64,000 bases of DNA from Candidatus Thorarchaeota archaeon (GTDB lineage: Archaea; Asgardarchaeota; Thorarchaeia; Thorarchaeales; Thorarchaeaceae), in contig JAEOSL010000004.1 in NCBI GenBank assembly GCA_016840385.1, positions 40,806 to 104,805 of the forward strand, read 5' to 3'. Positions 1 through 8,395 of the stretch are shown here, in pieces. Each line of letters starts with the position of its first letter. Position 1 is the first letter of the stretch. The notes under the pieces are model-generated. The model worked only from the letters and a program-made list of their open reading frames with translations. It did no database searches and was not told where the DNA came from. The position numbers were made by a program, and so were the translations under genes.

Positions 1-1
1 T

Positions 2-997
2 AAGAAAATGAGCAAAAGCAAGGGGAATGTAATTCCGCTGTTGGAAATGCCGGACAAGTATGGAGCAGATGTATTCAGAATCTATATGGTATCAGCTGCA
101 GAACCCGGAACCTTGATGGATTGGCGTGAGAAAGATGTTCCGTCTGTGAGAAATAGAATGCGTCAGTTTGAGCAGATTTGCACCAAATATGCTAAGAAAA
201 CCCCGAAAGCATATACAAAGAAAGAAAGGCCAACAATGGCTACTCGATGGATCTTATCACGTATCAACTCATTGATTCAAGACAGTACAGATATGTTAGA
301 TAACTTCAGGTTACGAGAATTTGCTATTCATGTATCATCTGAAATAATTCGTGTTGTCAATCACTATCTAAACCGAGAAGGTGTTCCAAAGGCTGAACAA
401 GAAGCAACAATGGCGTATATTTGTGACAAATGGGTCAGATTAGCCGCACCATTAACCCCCCACATTTGTGAGGAATTATGGTCAAAGATGGGACATGATA
501 ATTATGTTTCATTGAGTAAATGGCCCAAGCCGGATAAGAAACTGATTGACAAGAATGTCGAGAATGCACACGAAGTCGTCGAATCAACCATTCGGGATAT
601 CCGGGAAATCAAGAAGTTATTGAAGGGTAAGAAGGCCTCGAAAGTTCACATCTATGTAGCTCCCGAGTGGATGTTTGAAGCAATGAATAGCATTCGTGAT
701 GCCAATCTGCCAACAGTTGTTGGAGAAATCATGAAGCATCTGATGTCAAATGAGGGCTTCAGGAAACATGGAAAAGCAGTGCAGAATATTGTGAATAGAA
801 TCGCAAAGGAGAATGGTCTATGGGACCACTCAAGTAGTGCAAAAGATGAGATGGCCGCATTGAAGGATGCAGTTGCTCATATTGGAAATGAGTTCAAACT
901 AGAGGTCACCATCCATAGCTCTGAAAATCCAGAGTACGATCCTCAGAACAAAGCCCGCTTTGCATTACCAGGTCGAGTGTCATTGTTCTTGGAATGA
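2..997 (+). CDS. leuS: Leucyl-tRNA synthetase, C-terminal part (5' end outside window)
   Basis: Charges tRNA-Leu with leucine in the cytoplasm. The frame is open from the left edge and begins inside the class I signature KKMSKSKGN (bases 2-28), the ATP-binding KMSKS loop, so only the C-terminal third is present. After it come the helical anticodon-binding domain (around residues 75-150, RWILSRINSLIQ and following) and a C-terminal extension of the archaeal/eukaryotic LeuRS type. The catalytic Rossmann and editing domains lie upstream of the window. The last 18 bases overlap the 3' end of the convergent DUF998 gene. The ATG at 8 is inside the motif and is not the real start. Confidence 0.93.
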   Translation, partial: KKMSKSKGNVIPLLEMPDKYGADVFRIYMVSAAEPGTLMDWREKDVPSVRNRMRQFEQICTKYAKKTPKAYTKKERPTMATRWILSRINSLIQDSTDMLDNFRLREFAIHVSSEIIRVVNHYLNREGVPKAEQEATMAYICDKWVRLAAPLTPHICEELWSKMGHDNYVSLSKWPKPDKKLIDKNVENAHEVVESTIRDIREIKKLLKGKKASKVHIYVAPEWMFEAMNSIRDANLPTVVGEIMKHLMSNEGFRKHGKAVQNIVNRIAKENGLWDHSSSAKDEMAALKDAVAHIGNEFKLEVTIHSSENPEYDPQNKARFALPGRVSLFLE

Positions 998-1684
998 TTG
1001 AGAGTCTTCCAACTGAATCTCCACATTCTTTTCTTTGTTCCAGACATAAAGAGCAAGAATGAACAGGTAGCTGACAATAGCAAAGTAGATTGCCCATTCC
1101 AATGTGATCCTCATTGAGAACTCTGGACGTGTTTCCCCAATACTACCCCAAGGCCCATACAAGAACAATGCGAATATTGCGGCATTGATAAAACCGCCCA
1201 ATGAAAGAATCTTGGGAATCTTAACATCTTTTTGAGCTAGAATTGCGAGGGACCAGAGAATGGACATCACAAGTCCACTGAGGAAAAATGAGATGGCTGT
1301 AATTCCATGCATAACTGCATTATTCATTGGATAGATACCAACCAGATAGATAGAGAGTGCTGAAAATGCTCCAACAATCGCTGCAATCTTACCAAGGAGA
1401 TTGTCCAAGTATAGACCAAGACCAATCATGAAAGGGAAGAACAGGACCCCTACAAGCATCATTCCGATATTGAACATCATAGCAAACTCAGAAACTCCAA
1501 GCTCACCGAGTTCAGATACGTAATGATTGAACATTGAGAAAGGTTCACCCATAATACCTGTATAGAAAAGTTGGGGAGTTAGAATGAAGACCAATCCAAT
1601 AATTGATCCGAAAATTCCCCACTGTGGAAAATGTTTCTCATTTAGAAAGATTCGAAGTTCCTCTTTAATTCCCAAGCATATCAT
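980..1684 (-). CDS. DUF998-type multispanning membrane protein
   Basis: A 234-residue integral membrane protein with about six hydrophobic segments. The first loop contains FNHYVSELGELG, which fits the N-x-x-S-E-L-G motif after the first helix of the DUF998 family. The function of that family is not established. A second DUF998-like protein lies at 15586-16218. The gene is convergent with leuS and shares 18 bases with it. The C-terminus is a short polar tail. Start ATG at 1684; no close alternative was judged better. Confidence 0.7.
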   Translation of the reverse strand: MICLGIKEELRIFLNEKHFPQWGIFGSIIGLVFILTPQLFYTGIMGEPFSMFNHYVSELGELGVSEFAMMFNIGMMLVGVLFFPFMIGLGLYLDNLLGKIAAIVGAFSALSIYLVGIYPMNNAVMHGITAISFFLSGLVMSILWSLAILAQKDVKIPKILSLGGFINAAIFALFLYGPWGSIGETRPEFSMRITLEWAIYFAIVSYLFILALYVWNKEKNVEIQLEDSQSFQEQ

Positions 1685-1785
1685 CTCCGACGATTGAGAG
1701 ACAAACCAACTGATAGTTGTGTTGTGAGAGTGACAATACTCGTTTTTGAGTACGCAAAACTCAAACTTAATATGCTAATATACAC

Positions 1786-1830
1786 TATCAGTTTATATTA
1801 TGCATTGAACCGTTAAATTTCGTAAGAATG
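1786..1830 (+). promoter_or_regulatory. Likely TATA promoter of the histidine kinase gene
   Basis: The AT-rich stretch gtttatatta at 1791-1800 sits about 50 bases before the GTG start at 1846. This is a plausible archaeal TATA box with transcription starting near 1822. No BRE was scored. Confidence 0.4.
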
Positions 1831-1845
1831 TACATCTAGTGGACC

Positions 1846-3156
1846 GTGAGAATTATGCAAGAAACTCAATTTATTTTGGATTATATCCTAATGGTTGCAT
1901 TTCTAGCGCTTTACAGTACTGTGACATGGAGTCTCATCAAATATTCCACACGTGAAAAATATAGATATTGGGCAATGGGATGGGTGATTTACACCATAGG
2001 AGCTTTTCTGATAGTACTTTTTCCTATGGACGGGCTATCCCTCTTAGATGCATTTTCCATATCAGGAATGTTTGTTGGTGCAACTCTTATTCAAGATGGA
2101 AGTAGAGAAAGGAAACTAACAAGGAAGAGAATTATAATCTATCTTGCAGGGATTGTAATGTTTTCAAGCTTGCTTGCTGTAGGTCTGCTCTTTAACTGGG
2201 ATTTCTATTTAGTATTCACTCCACTTGGGCTACACATAGCATATGTATGCCTTCTCTCTGCAAAAACAGTTTCCAAAATCAAAGAACCTGTGGGAACGAC
2301 TAAACTATGGTTGATTGGTGGATTGACTGTATGGGGTGTTTCATGGATGTTATTCCCTCTCGTAGCAATACTACCTGAGTTCTATCCTTCAATTATTTTC
2401 ATACAATCTGTGGGTGTACTTATGTCTGGGGCTTCCATGTTAACACTCTTTATGAGAACAGTCACAAGGGATCTTGAAAGACAATACATGAACACCCAAA
2501 TCATGTCCAGTCTTGTTCAACATGATATCAGGAATTACATCCAAGCCGCAAGACTTGCTCTTGACCTTACAGAGAACCCGAGTATTGTGAATGATCATTG
2601 GATCCGTGTGGCTTTAACATCGTTGGATGGTGCAAGAGATTTCGTCGATGAAATGCGCGAAATAGCCGCTACACTCACACGATTCAAACCAAAACAGGAA
2701 CCAACAAATCTTTTCACTCTTATTGATTCTGTCAAACAGAGAGTTATTTCAGAGTATTCAATAGAATCTGATCAATTGAAAGTAGAGATTTCAAAGGACT
2801 CTGTGATCTTAGCTTGCCGTCTTTCTAGAGAGTTGCTCTGGAATATTTTTGACAATTCTTTCAAACACGGTAGTGATGTCCTCCTTGTAAATGAAATAAA
2901 TAGGGGGAATCCACATGTAACCTTGGAAATAAGTGATCGTGGCGGTGGTCTATCTGATAATATCAAGATGTTTTTGAATAATCAAGATTCAGTGTCAGAA
3001 CAGACTGCACCTGGTCTAGGTCTTGGAATCATTCTCATCCAAAGTCTTTCTCAAATGTGTGGAGCTCGTATTCACACTGAAGATGTTACAGAGGAGTCCA
3101 AGGTTATTGGAACCAAGTATATACTAACATTCAGAAAAGCAAATGATGTTACTTGA
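1846..3156 (+). CDS. Membrane sensor histidine kinase
   Basis: A 436-residue sensor kinase. Residues 1-205 form about seven hydrophobic helices of the kind used as an intramembrane sensor. The transmitter follows: H-box QHDIRNYIQ near residue 225, N-box ELLWNIFDNSFKHG, D-box ISDRGGGLSD and G-box GLGLGIILIQS. All elements needed for ATP binding and His phosphorylation are visible. No response regulator is adjacent, so its partner must be elsewhere. The start is GTG at 1846; an ATG three codons later is equally possible. The gene stands alone between minus-strand genes. Confidence 0.88.
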   Translation: MRIMQETQFILDYILMVAFLALYSTVTWSLIKYSTREKYRYWAMGWVIYTIGAFLIVLFPMDGLSLLDAFSISGMFVGATLIQDGSRERKLTRKRIIIYLAGIVMFSSLLAVGLLFNWDFYLVFTPLGLHIAYVCLLSAKTVSKIKEPVGTTKLWLIGGLTVWGVSWMLFPLVAILPEFYPSIIFIQSVGVLMSGASMLTLFMRTVTRDLERQYMNTQIMSSLVQHDIRNYIQAARLALDLTENPSIVNDHWIRVALTSLDGARDFVDEMREIAATLTRFKPKQEPTNLFTLIDSVKQRVISEYSIESDQLKVEISKDSVILACRLSRELLWNIFDNSFKHGSDVLLVNEINRGNPHVTLEISDRGGGLSDNIKMFLNNQDSVSEQTAPGLGLGIILIQSLSQMCGARIHTEDVTEESKVIGTKYILTFRKANDVT

Positions 3157-3163
3157 TTACGAT

Positions 3164-3661
3164 TTAAACAAGTGGTCCTGCTTTCTTCCCTAGCTTTTTA
3201 GCTGCTTCTTCGAGTGTATATCCCTCAATAGAGGGAGGAAGGCCAGTTTCTTCAAGTGGAATGACCAGTTTCATTCCCTCAGCCTTTGAATACACTCCAA
3301 GACCGACACTCTCTCCAACTTGAATTACTCTCATCTTCTTGAAGACTTTCTGCGTCTTGAGGAATCCGTCAGTACAGGCCAATACAATGAGGACTGTTGC
3401 CTCAGCAAAGATTTCTTTTGTAGCAGGATGTTTGGAACGAAGGCGGATGAGTGGTGGTTGGCAACCCACTCCAATTATCTCTTGATGAATGATATTGTAT
3501 CCGTCTTTTTCAAGTGCTTTTGCCAAAGCGTCAAGATTCTCACGTCCACCAAGATTGGAGTATTTTGTACAGTCATTACATGACCAAAGAATTATCCGAT
3601 CAGCTTCAACGATATGCTCCTTGAGTTGTTCGTAATCCATACTACGAAGCACAACTATCAT
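3164..3661 (-). CDS. MetV-like zinc/cysteine protein (MTHFR C-terminal domain family), copy 2
   Basis: A 165-residue soluble protein resembling MetV, the small zinc-binding partner of methylenetetrahydrofolate reductase in acetogens. Conserved features are an early C-x2-C-(x)n-GG (CNDCTKYSNLGG), a central Cys (GVGCQPP) and a later Cys in a hydrophobic strand (VLACTDG). It overlaps the 3' end of its upstream paralogue (3658-4056) by four bases (ATGA), so the two are translationally coupled. They end a four-gene redox operon. No MetF catalytic subunit lies in the window, so the substrate of this module is unknown. Assignment is from motif pattern only. Confidence 0.6.
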   Translation of the reverse strand: MIVVLRSMDYEQLKEHIVEADRIILWSCNDCTKYSNLGGRENLDALAKALEKDGYNIIHQEIIGVGCQPPLIRLRSKHPATKEIFAEATVLIVLACTDGFLKTQKVFKKMRVIQVGESVGLGVYSKAEGMKLVIPLEETGLPPSIEGYTLEEAAKKLGKKAGPLV

Positions 3662-4056
3662 AGTTCAACCTCCTTTGGAGCAACAACCTTTAGCATAGCT
3701 GATGCAGCAGGTATCCCTAGTGTCCTAACTCCTGCAACCACTGGAATATTCGGAAACTTTTTCTTGATAACAGTCCAGCCAGCCCAACAACCGAGACAGA
3801 GTATCTTATCGACATCGTCACTAGGATCTGCATGGTCATAATAGTCTGCGTTGCATCCTGTTGTTAGAACAATTTCTTCGACAACATCAACGCCAACATC
3901 TTTCACGAGGAGACCTGCAATCTCTTCCATCAATTTGGCACCTCCTGCTTCCTGTGACCGTGTGCAGGTGTTACAGGTGACAATAGAAATTCTCTCTCCT
4001 TTCTTGAACTGATCTTTGATTTTCTCGTATGGAATAGCTTGAACAGCGCAAACCAT
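3658..4056 (-). CDS. MetV-like zinc/cysteine protein, copy 1
   Basis: A 132-residue paralogue of the following gene with the same cysteine plan: CNTCTRSQEAGG near the N-terminus, TTGCNADYYD in the middle and CLGCWAGW further on. In acetogenic bacteria MetV links MetF to an HdrABC-MvhD electron-bifurcating module. Here the two MetV-like proteins follow an MvhD-ferredoxin protein and a polyferredoxin, which suits a redox role. It starts two bases after the upstream ferredoxin gene ends and shares four bases with the next gene. Confidence 0.62.
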   Translation of the reverse strand: MVCAVQAIPYEKIKDQFKKGERISIVTCNTCTRSQEAGGAKLMEEIAGLLVKDVGVDVVEEIVLTTGCNADYYDHADPSDDVDKILCLGCWAGWTVIKKKFPNIPVVAGVRTLGIPAASAMLKVVAPKEVEL

Positions 4057-4058
4057 TT

Positions 4059-4550
4059 CTAGCCCTCCTGCGGTAGGATGATTCTACTAGCATGCCCGCC
4101 AGCCTTCTCAATCCGTTTTTCTGTGGTTTCATGATGATCCACAGAGAACTCCTCTCGAGTTCCAAAGACAAGTGCCTGTGTTGGACATATTTCAACACAC
4201 GCAGGAACCTTACCGAGCTTCTGTCGGCTTACGCACATATCACACTTGAAAACCTTACCTAGGTCTTCTCTATAGACAGGTACGCCCCATGGACATATGG
4301 ATTCACAGGAGCGACATCCAATACATTTCTCAGCATCAATCAGTACGAGGTCATCCTTAATCTCAATAGCCTCAGTTGGACAGACCTTCTCACAGGGTGC
4401 ATCCTCACAATGTGCACATCGAAATGGAACAGGCACTCCATGATAACTATCTACAAAACATAGTGAGGCACCATTCTCTCTCTTACAGGCCTCAACACAC
4501 TCTTCACATCCCAAGCAACGATTCATAATCAAGAAGACGTTATGTGCCAT
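4059..4550 (-). CDS. Four-cluster ferredoxin-type electron carrier (HycB/DmsB-like)
   Basis: A 163-residue cytoplasmic iron-sulfur protein with four cysteine groups: CLGCEECVEACK, CAHCEDAPCEKVCP, CIGCRSCESICP and CDMC...CVEICP. This is the ferredoxin-like fold of electron-transfer subunits that accompany formate dehydrogenases, hydrogenases and DMSO reductases. It has no signal sequence. It lies nine bases downstream of the MvhD-like gene and directly before the MetV-like pair, so it probably shuttles electrons among them. Confidence 0.85.
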   Translation of the reverse strand: MAHNVFLIMNRCLGCEECVEACKRENGASLCFVDSYHGVPVPFRCAHCEDAPCEKVCPTEAIEIKDDLVLIDAEKCIGCRSCESICPWGVPVYREDLGKVFKCDMCVSRQKLGKVPACVEICPTQALVFGTREEFSVDHHETTEKRIEKAGGHASRIILPQEG

Positions 4551-4559
4551 TTTTTCACC

Positions 4560-5624
4560 TCATTTCATTCGTTTCAATGCTGGATGCGCTAACTCCGCTA
4601 CAGCTTGTGCGAGTTTCTTTCTCTTGCATGCGGAACAGGTCGTGTAGGTTTTGAATGGAAGATTGAGCGCTTCAAGTGACTCTTCTGCTTTCTTCTCCAA
4701 GATCTTTTTCTTGAGATTTTCACAGAATGGTTTCGGGTTGAAGTATTCACCACACTCAGTACATTTCTGCATAGGAATATCGAAATCCCATAATGGTTCA
4801 TTCAACAGAAATGACACAAGTTCAAATCCAGGGGCAATCACTATTGCTTCCTGTGGACAGACCTCCTCACATTTCTTACAGACAAGGCAGTGAGCATGCA
4901 ATGTTCCATATTTTCGTTTACTCTTTACATCATCGATTTTAATGGCATCCTCAGGGCAGACGTTGTAACATGCGTAGCAACCAATACACTTGTCGGGGTC
5001 TCTCTTTGGGAATCCATAGCCCTCAGCAATCTCTTCAGGATCGAAATGTAGTGGCTTTGTTGTTTCATAGCCCAACCGATTACCAAGTGATAGTAGTATC
5101 TCATGAATACGACTCTTTCGTGAGTGGTCATCATCTATGGAGATGTCAGTGAGATCTGTAACATCTTTCACTGGTGTGGGACCTAATTTCTTGATTCTCC
5201 CTACAAATTCTGTGGTTATTGCCGCCCACTTATCACCTTCAGCTGCTGACACATGGACGAAATCCACACGGTTTCCTAGTCCGAATTGATCTAGTATCTT
5301 TTTGAAGAACATGAATCGCTTCTTTGAAACTACATTGCCACTTACATAGTGACAATCGCCTTCGTGACACCCACTTACTAGGACACCATCTGCACCTGCT
5401 TCTAGAGCCTGCAAAATGAAAAGAGGATCAATACGGCCGGTGCAGTTGACTCTAATGACTCTAAGGTTTGGTGGCATAGTCATTCGACTGGTGCCTGCAA
5501 GGTCAGCTCCAGCATACGAGCACCAATTGCAGCACATTGCCAGAATCCGTGGTTCGAAGGTTTTCTTCTTACTCGTTTCCTTCGCTTTTTTGACGCCTTT
5601 GGATTTTGGACTTGTTGTGGACAA
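4560..5624 (-). CDS. MvhD domain fused to two 4Fe-4S clusters (HdrA/MvhD-like)
   Basis: A 354-residue protein with an N-terminal MvhD/FrhD domain (residues about 25-150: CCNWCSYAGADLAG, VNCTGRIDP, GCHEGDCHYVSGN). In hydrogenase-heterodisulfide reductase complexes this domain carries a 2Fe-2S cluster and docks the electron donor. Two ferredoxin motifs follow (CIGCYACYNVCP, CLVCKKCEEVCP), then a C-terminal region with two C-x2-C pairs (CTEC, CSAC). No FAD-binding HdrA domain is present, so it is an electron-transfer hub and not a complete bifurcating subunit. It is the first gene of the operon running to 3164. Confidence 0.82.
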   Translation of the reverse strand: MSTTSPKSKGVKKAKETSKKKTFEPRILAMCCNWCSYAGADLAGTSRMTMPPNLRVIRVNCTGRIDPLFILQALEAGADGVLVSGCHEGDCHYVSGNVVSKKRFMFFKKILDQFGLGNRVDFVHVSAAEGDKWAAITTEFVGRIKKLGPTPVKDVTDLTDISIDDDHSRKSRIHEILLSLGNRLGYETTKPLHFDPEEIAEGYGFPKRDPDKCIGCYACYNVCPEDAIKIDDVKSKRKYGTLHAHCLVCKKCEEVCPQEAIVIAPGFELVSFLLNEPLWDFDIPMQKCTECGEYFNPKPFCENLKKKILEKKAEESLEALNLPFKTYTTCSACKRKKLAQAVAELAHPALKRMK

Positions 5625-5787
5625 GCACGGACCTCCGTTGATGAATCGGATGCGATGATTTCGATGCTATTAAGCTTCCCCTTCAAATTGAGGGGATTGT
5701 TGTGCAATGTCGCAAGAATGTTGAGTCTTGAGGAACATTTATGACACACGAGAGAGAAGATAGACTAGAACCAATGGTTGGATTACA

Positions 5788-6024
5788 GTGATAGTCGCAT
5801 TCATCATGGCTAAGGTAGAGTCGACAAAGTCGCGTAATATATTGGAGAAGATTCGGTCTCTTGATGAGGTCGAAGAAGCGCATCTTATCTACGGAGCCTA
5901 TGACCTTCTGATCAAGTGTGCCTTTAAGACTCCAGAGGCGTTGAGTTCCTTTGTTGTCAACGAACTTCGCAAAGTAGACGGCATCAGGGACACTATTACG
6001 AATGTGTGTGCTTCGTGTGATTAG
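5788..6024 (+). CDS. Stand-alone Lrp/AsnC ligand-binding (RAM) domain protein
   Basis: A 78-residue protein with the beta-alpha-beta-beta-alpha-beta fold of the AsnC C-terminal domain. The segment EEAHLIYGAYDLLIKC is typical, and no helix-turn-helix is present. Such proteins bind small effectors, often amino acids, and usually assemble with full Lrp proteins. The start is GTG at 5788. A TATA-like element, gaacatttatgac, lies near 5732. The gene is divergent from the MvhD operon and convergent with the AOR operon. It may sense metabolite state for either, which is an inference. Confidence 0.78.
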   Translation: MIVAFIMAKVESTKSRNILEKIRSLDEVEEAHLIYGAYDLLIKCAFKTPEALSSFVVNELRKVDGIRDTITNVCASCD

Positions 6025-6041
6025 AGAACTAAATGATGAGG

Positions 6042-7904
6042 TTAATCATCTAGTCCAAGGCGTTTGAGAGTTTCCTTCAGAGGCAACCCAGTTTCTTGGT
6101 CCCAGCCCCTCATATCATAGTATTCTGTGAGCATTTGCTCAAGTTCTACTACTTCGCCTGCAGATGGACCTAGTGGAGCTTTCTCTTTTGTCAGACGATC
6201 TGGAAGACAGTCATCTTTTCGAGTGACACCAAATCGAGCATTGAAGAGTCGATTGAGGTTCACGATACGTTCTCCAATCTCTTGAAGTTGAGTGCCAGTG
6301 AGATCCAATCCATTGTGAACCTTTAGTGTAAGTGCAACATCATCGTAGTAGAATTCGGGAGGTATCTGTGTTCCATACTTGCAGAGACCTACGCTCTCCA
6401 CCATGACCATGAAATCTTCGCACTCTTTGACCATGATTCCCTTGTACTTGGGACTCAGTCTATCAGCCATCTCGGGTAGATATTCTTCTCCAAAGCGTTC
6501 TTTGATTTCCTTATCAAATCCAGCCTCATCAAGGACAGGAAATGCGTAGAGGTGATCGGCACCACGCGCTGCAGTGACAGCAGCAAGACCCATGGATTTC
6601 TGTGCTCGAGGTTCTTGACCCGCAATTTCTTGCTTCTTCACAGTCATAACGAATTTTTCAGTACCACGACCGATTCTCTCTGCAGCGGCGGCACTGCCAT
6701 CTGCTAAGACATCTCCAAACCCTTCTCGTAGAGCAATCATCTTTGTCAGTTTGATGATGGTTTCAGCATTTCCCCAGCTCAGATCTATGCCACCTGTATC
6801 CTCAGCTGTTAAGAGACCTTCATCCCATGCTTCCATAGCCCACGAGATAGTTCCACCCAGTGAGATTGTATCCATACCATATTGATTAGCCAGATGGTGA
6901 CCAAAGAGAACGGATTCTAAATCATCATTTCCGCATCGTGAGCCCATTGATGACTGTGTTTCAAATTCAGGTGCACCACCAATGAACTTGTATGGACCAC
7001 TTCGTACAGCTGTGTATCTACCACACCTCTGTAGACAAGAGTAGTCTGCTCGAGCTTTTACGAAATATTTAGCGTTGATAGCATCGCCGCTAATCTTCTC
7101 ATATCCATCAAACACACCTTGCTTCATGTTGTAGCTTGGAAGCCTTCCGATGTGCTGCATCAGCTCCACAAGACTAGTAGTTCCGTATTTCACCCGACCA
7201 GGAGTAAAAGGATTAGACATCATTCGCTCATAGAAGATATCCATCTGCTTGAGGTAGTTCTTTGGATCTGCAACATCTAACTTGCCAGATCCCTTGACGG
7301 AAACAGCTTTAATTTTCTTAGAACCCATAACTGCGCCTAGTCCGGATCTAGCAGATGCTCGGTCTCGGTCATTCATCACTGCTGCAAATCGAACCAGATT
7401 TTCTCCAGCTTGTCCAATTGACAGAGTTCTGTACTTGCGATTTTTCCCTTTGCGGAGGATGTCGTCGGTTTCAAAGACATCTTTCCCCCACAAGTGTGAA
7501 GCATCAAGGAGTTCAGCTTTAGAATCTTCAATATGTAGATACAGAGGATCCTTAGACGCCCCAGTGAACATGATTGCATCATATCCAGCAAACTTCAGCT
7601 CTGCACCGAAGAATCCAGCGGCATGACTCTCACCCCATACACCTGTGAGAGGTGATAAAGCAGCAACAACGTGTCTCGAAGCTTGTGGGAACATAGACCC
7701 TGTGAGTGTGCCTGTAGCAATTCCTAGAACATTCTTCTCACCAAGGGGATCGGTTCCTGCAGGAATCATATCATACAGGACCTTTGAGAGATATCCTGCA
7801 CCGAGAAGGTATTTGTTCAGTAATTCTTCGTCGACAGGTTTCTTCTCGACTTTTCCTTTTGTCATATCGACCCAGAGAATCTCGCCACCAAGACCGTGTA
7901 TCAT
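6042..7904 (-). CDS. Tungsten aldehyde:ferredoxin oxidoreductase family protein
   Basis: Oxidises an aldehyde to a carboxylate and passes electrons to ferredoxin, using a tungsten bis-pterin. At 620 residues it has family length. Visible features are the N-terminal AOR domain, the pterin-binding SARSGLGAVMGSKK (about 183-196) and the cluster region. In Pyrococcus AOR the 4Fe-4S ligands are C288, C291, C295 and C494. Here the corresponding residues are D287, C290, C294 and C508, so the first Cys is Asp. The start overlaps the end of the upstream ferredoxin gene by four bases. The same operon contains a MoaD-like protein, as expected for tungstopterin enzymes. The aldehyde substrate cannot be read from sequence. 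Confidence 0.88.
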   Translation of the reverse strand: MIHGLGGEILWVDMTKGKVEKKPVDEELLNKYLLGAGYLSKVLYDMIPAGTDPLGEKNVLGIATGTLTGSMFPQASRHVVAALSPLTGVWGESHAAGFFGAELKFAGYDAIMFTGASKDPLYLHIEDSKAELLDASHLWGKDVFETDDILRKGKNRKYRTLSIGQAGENLVRFAAVMNDRDRASARSGLGAVMGSKKIKAVSVKGSGKLDVADPKNYLKQMDIFYERMMSNPFTPGRVKYGTTSLVELMQHIGRLPSYNMKQGVFDGYEKISGDAINAKYFVKARADYSCLQRCGRYTAVRSGPYKFIGGAPEFETQSSMGSRCGNDDLESVLFGHHLANQYGMDTISLGGTISWAMEAWDEGLLTAEDTGGIDLSWGNAETIIKLTKMIALREGFGDVLADGSAAAAERIGRGTEKFVMTVKKQEIAGQEPRAQKSMGLAAVTAARGADHLYAFPVLDEAGFDKEIKERFGEEYLPEMADRLSPKYKGIMVKECEDFMVMVESVGLCKYGTQIPPEFYYDDVALTLKVHNGLDLTGTQLQEIGERIVNLNRLFNARFGVTRKDDCLPDRLTKEKAPLGPSAGEVVELEQMLTEYYDMRGWDQETGLPLKETLKRLGLDD

Positions 7905-8392
7905 TTCTCTACCTCCTTATCATAGAGCTCGTCTTTATGCTCATCATGGAGTGCCATCATTCTCCCCTCTTTATCGCGTTCTGCCAATTCACTAGCTGTG
8001 GTGGTGAAGAGTGCATCTGCAGGGCATCTATCAACACACTGTCCACATTGGATGCACTTGATGGCTTTGCCAGTATCGGGATGGATGTGAATGGCATTAT
8101 ACGGACATGCTGCTACACACGCACCAGTACCATTGCACTTTCTGTTATTTACAATCACGACTCCCTTTGAGGTTCTGCTCAATGCACCTTCGGGACATGC
8201 TGCAATACATGGAGCGTCCTCACAATTTCTACAGAATAAGGCAAAATCAAGAGCAGGTTCAATTCGCACTACTCGAACTCTTGATCGGGTAGGACCAATC
8301 ACTTTAGAGTAATACATGCTACAAACATTCACACAAACCATACAACCTGAGCAAACATCAGGGTCTCCAAATACAAATTTGAGTTCAGTCAT
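7901..8392 (-). CDS. AOR-associated 4Fe-4S ferredoxin
   Basis: A 163-residue polyferredoxin with four cysteine groups: CSGCMVCVNVC, CRNCEDAPCIAACP, CNGTGACVAACP and CIQCGQCVDRCP. The third group lacks the second Cys of the usual C-x2-C-x2-C-x3-C, so that cluster may be three-coordinate or bound otherwise. It lies between the amidohydrolase (3 bases away) and the AOR gene (four-base overlap), so it is the likely electron acceptor or carrier for the AOR enzyme. Confidence 0.85.
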   Translation of the reverse strand: MTELKFVFGDPDVCSGCMVCVNVCSMYYSKVIGPTRSRVRVVRIEPALDFALFCRNCEDAPCIAACPEGALSRTSKGVVIVNNRKCNGTGACVAACPYNAIHIHPDTGKAIKCIQCGQCVDRCPADALFTTTASELAERDKEGRMMALHDEHKDELYDKEVEK

Positions 8393-8395
8393 GAT

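Noticed and set aside
7282..7995. Open frames on the plus strand across the AOR gene
   Set aside because: They are antisense to a clear AOR and ferredoxin pair and have no domain-like sequence.
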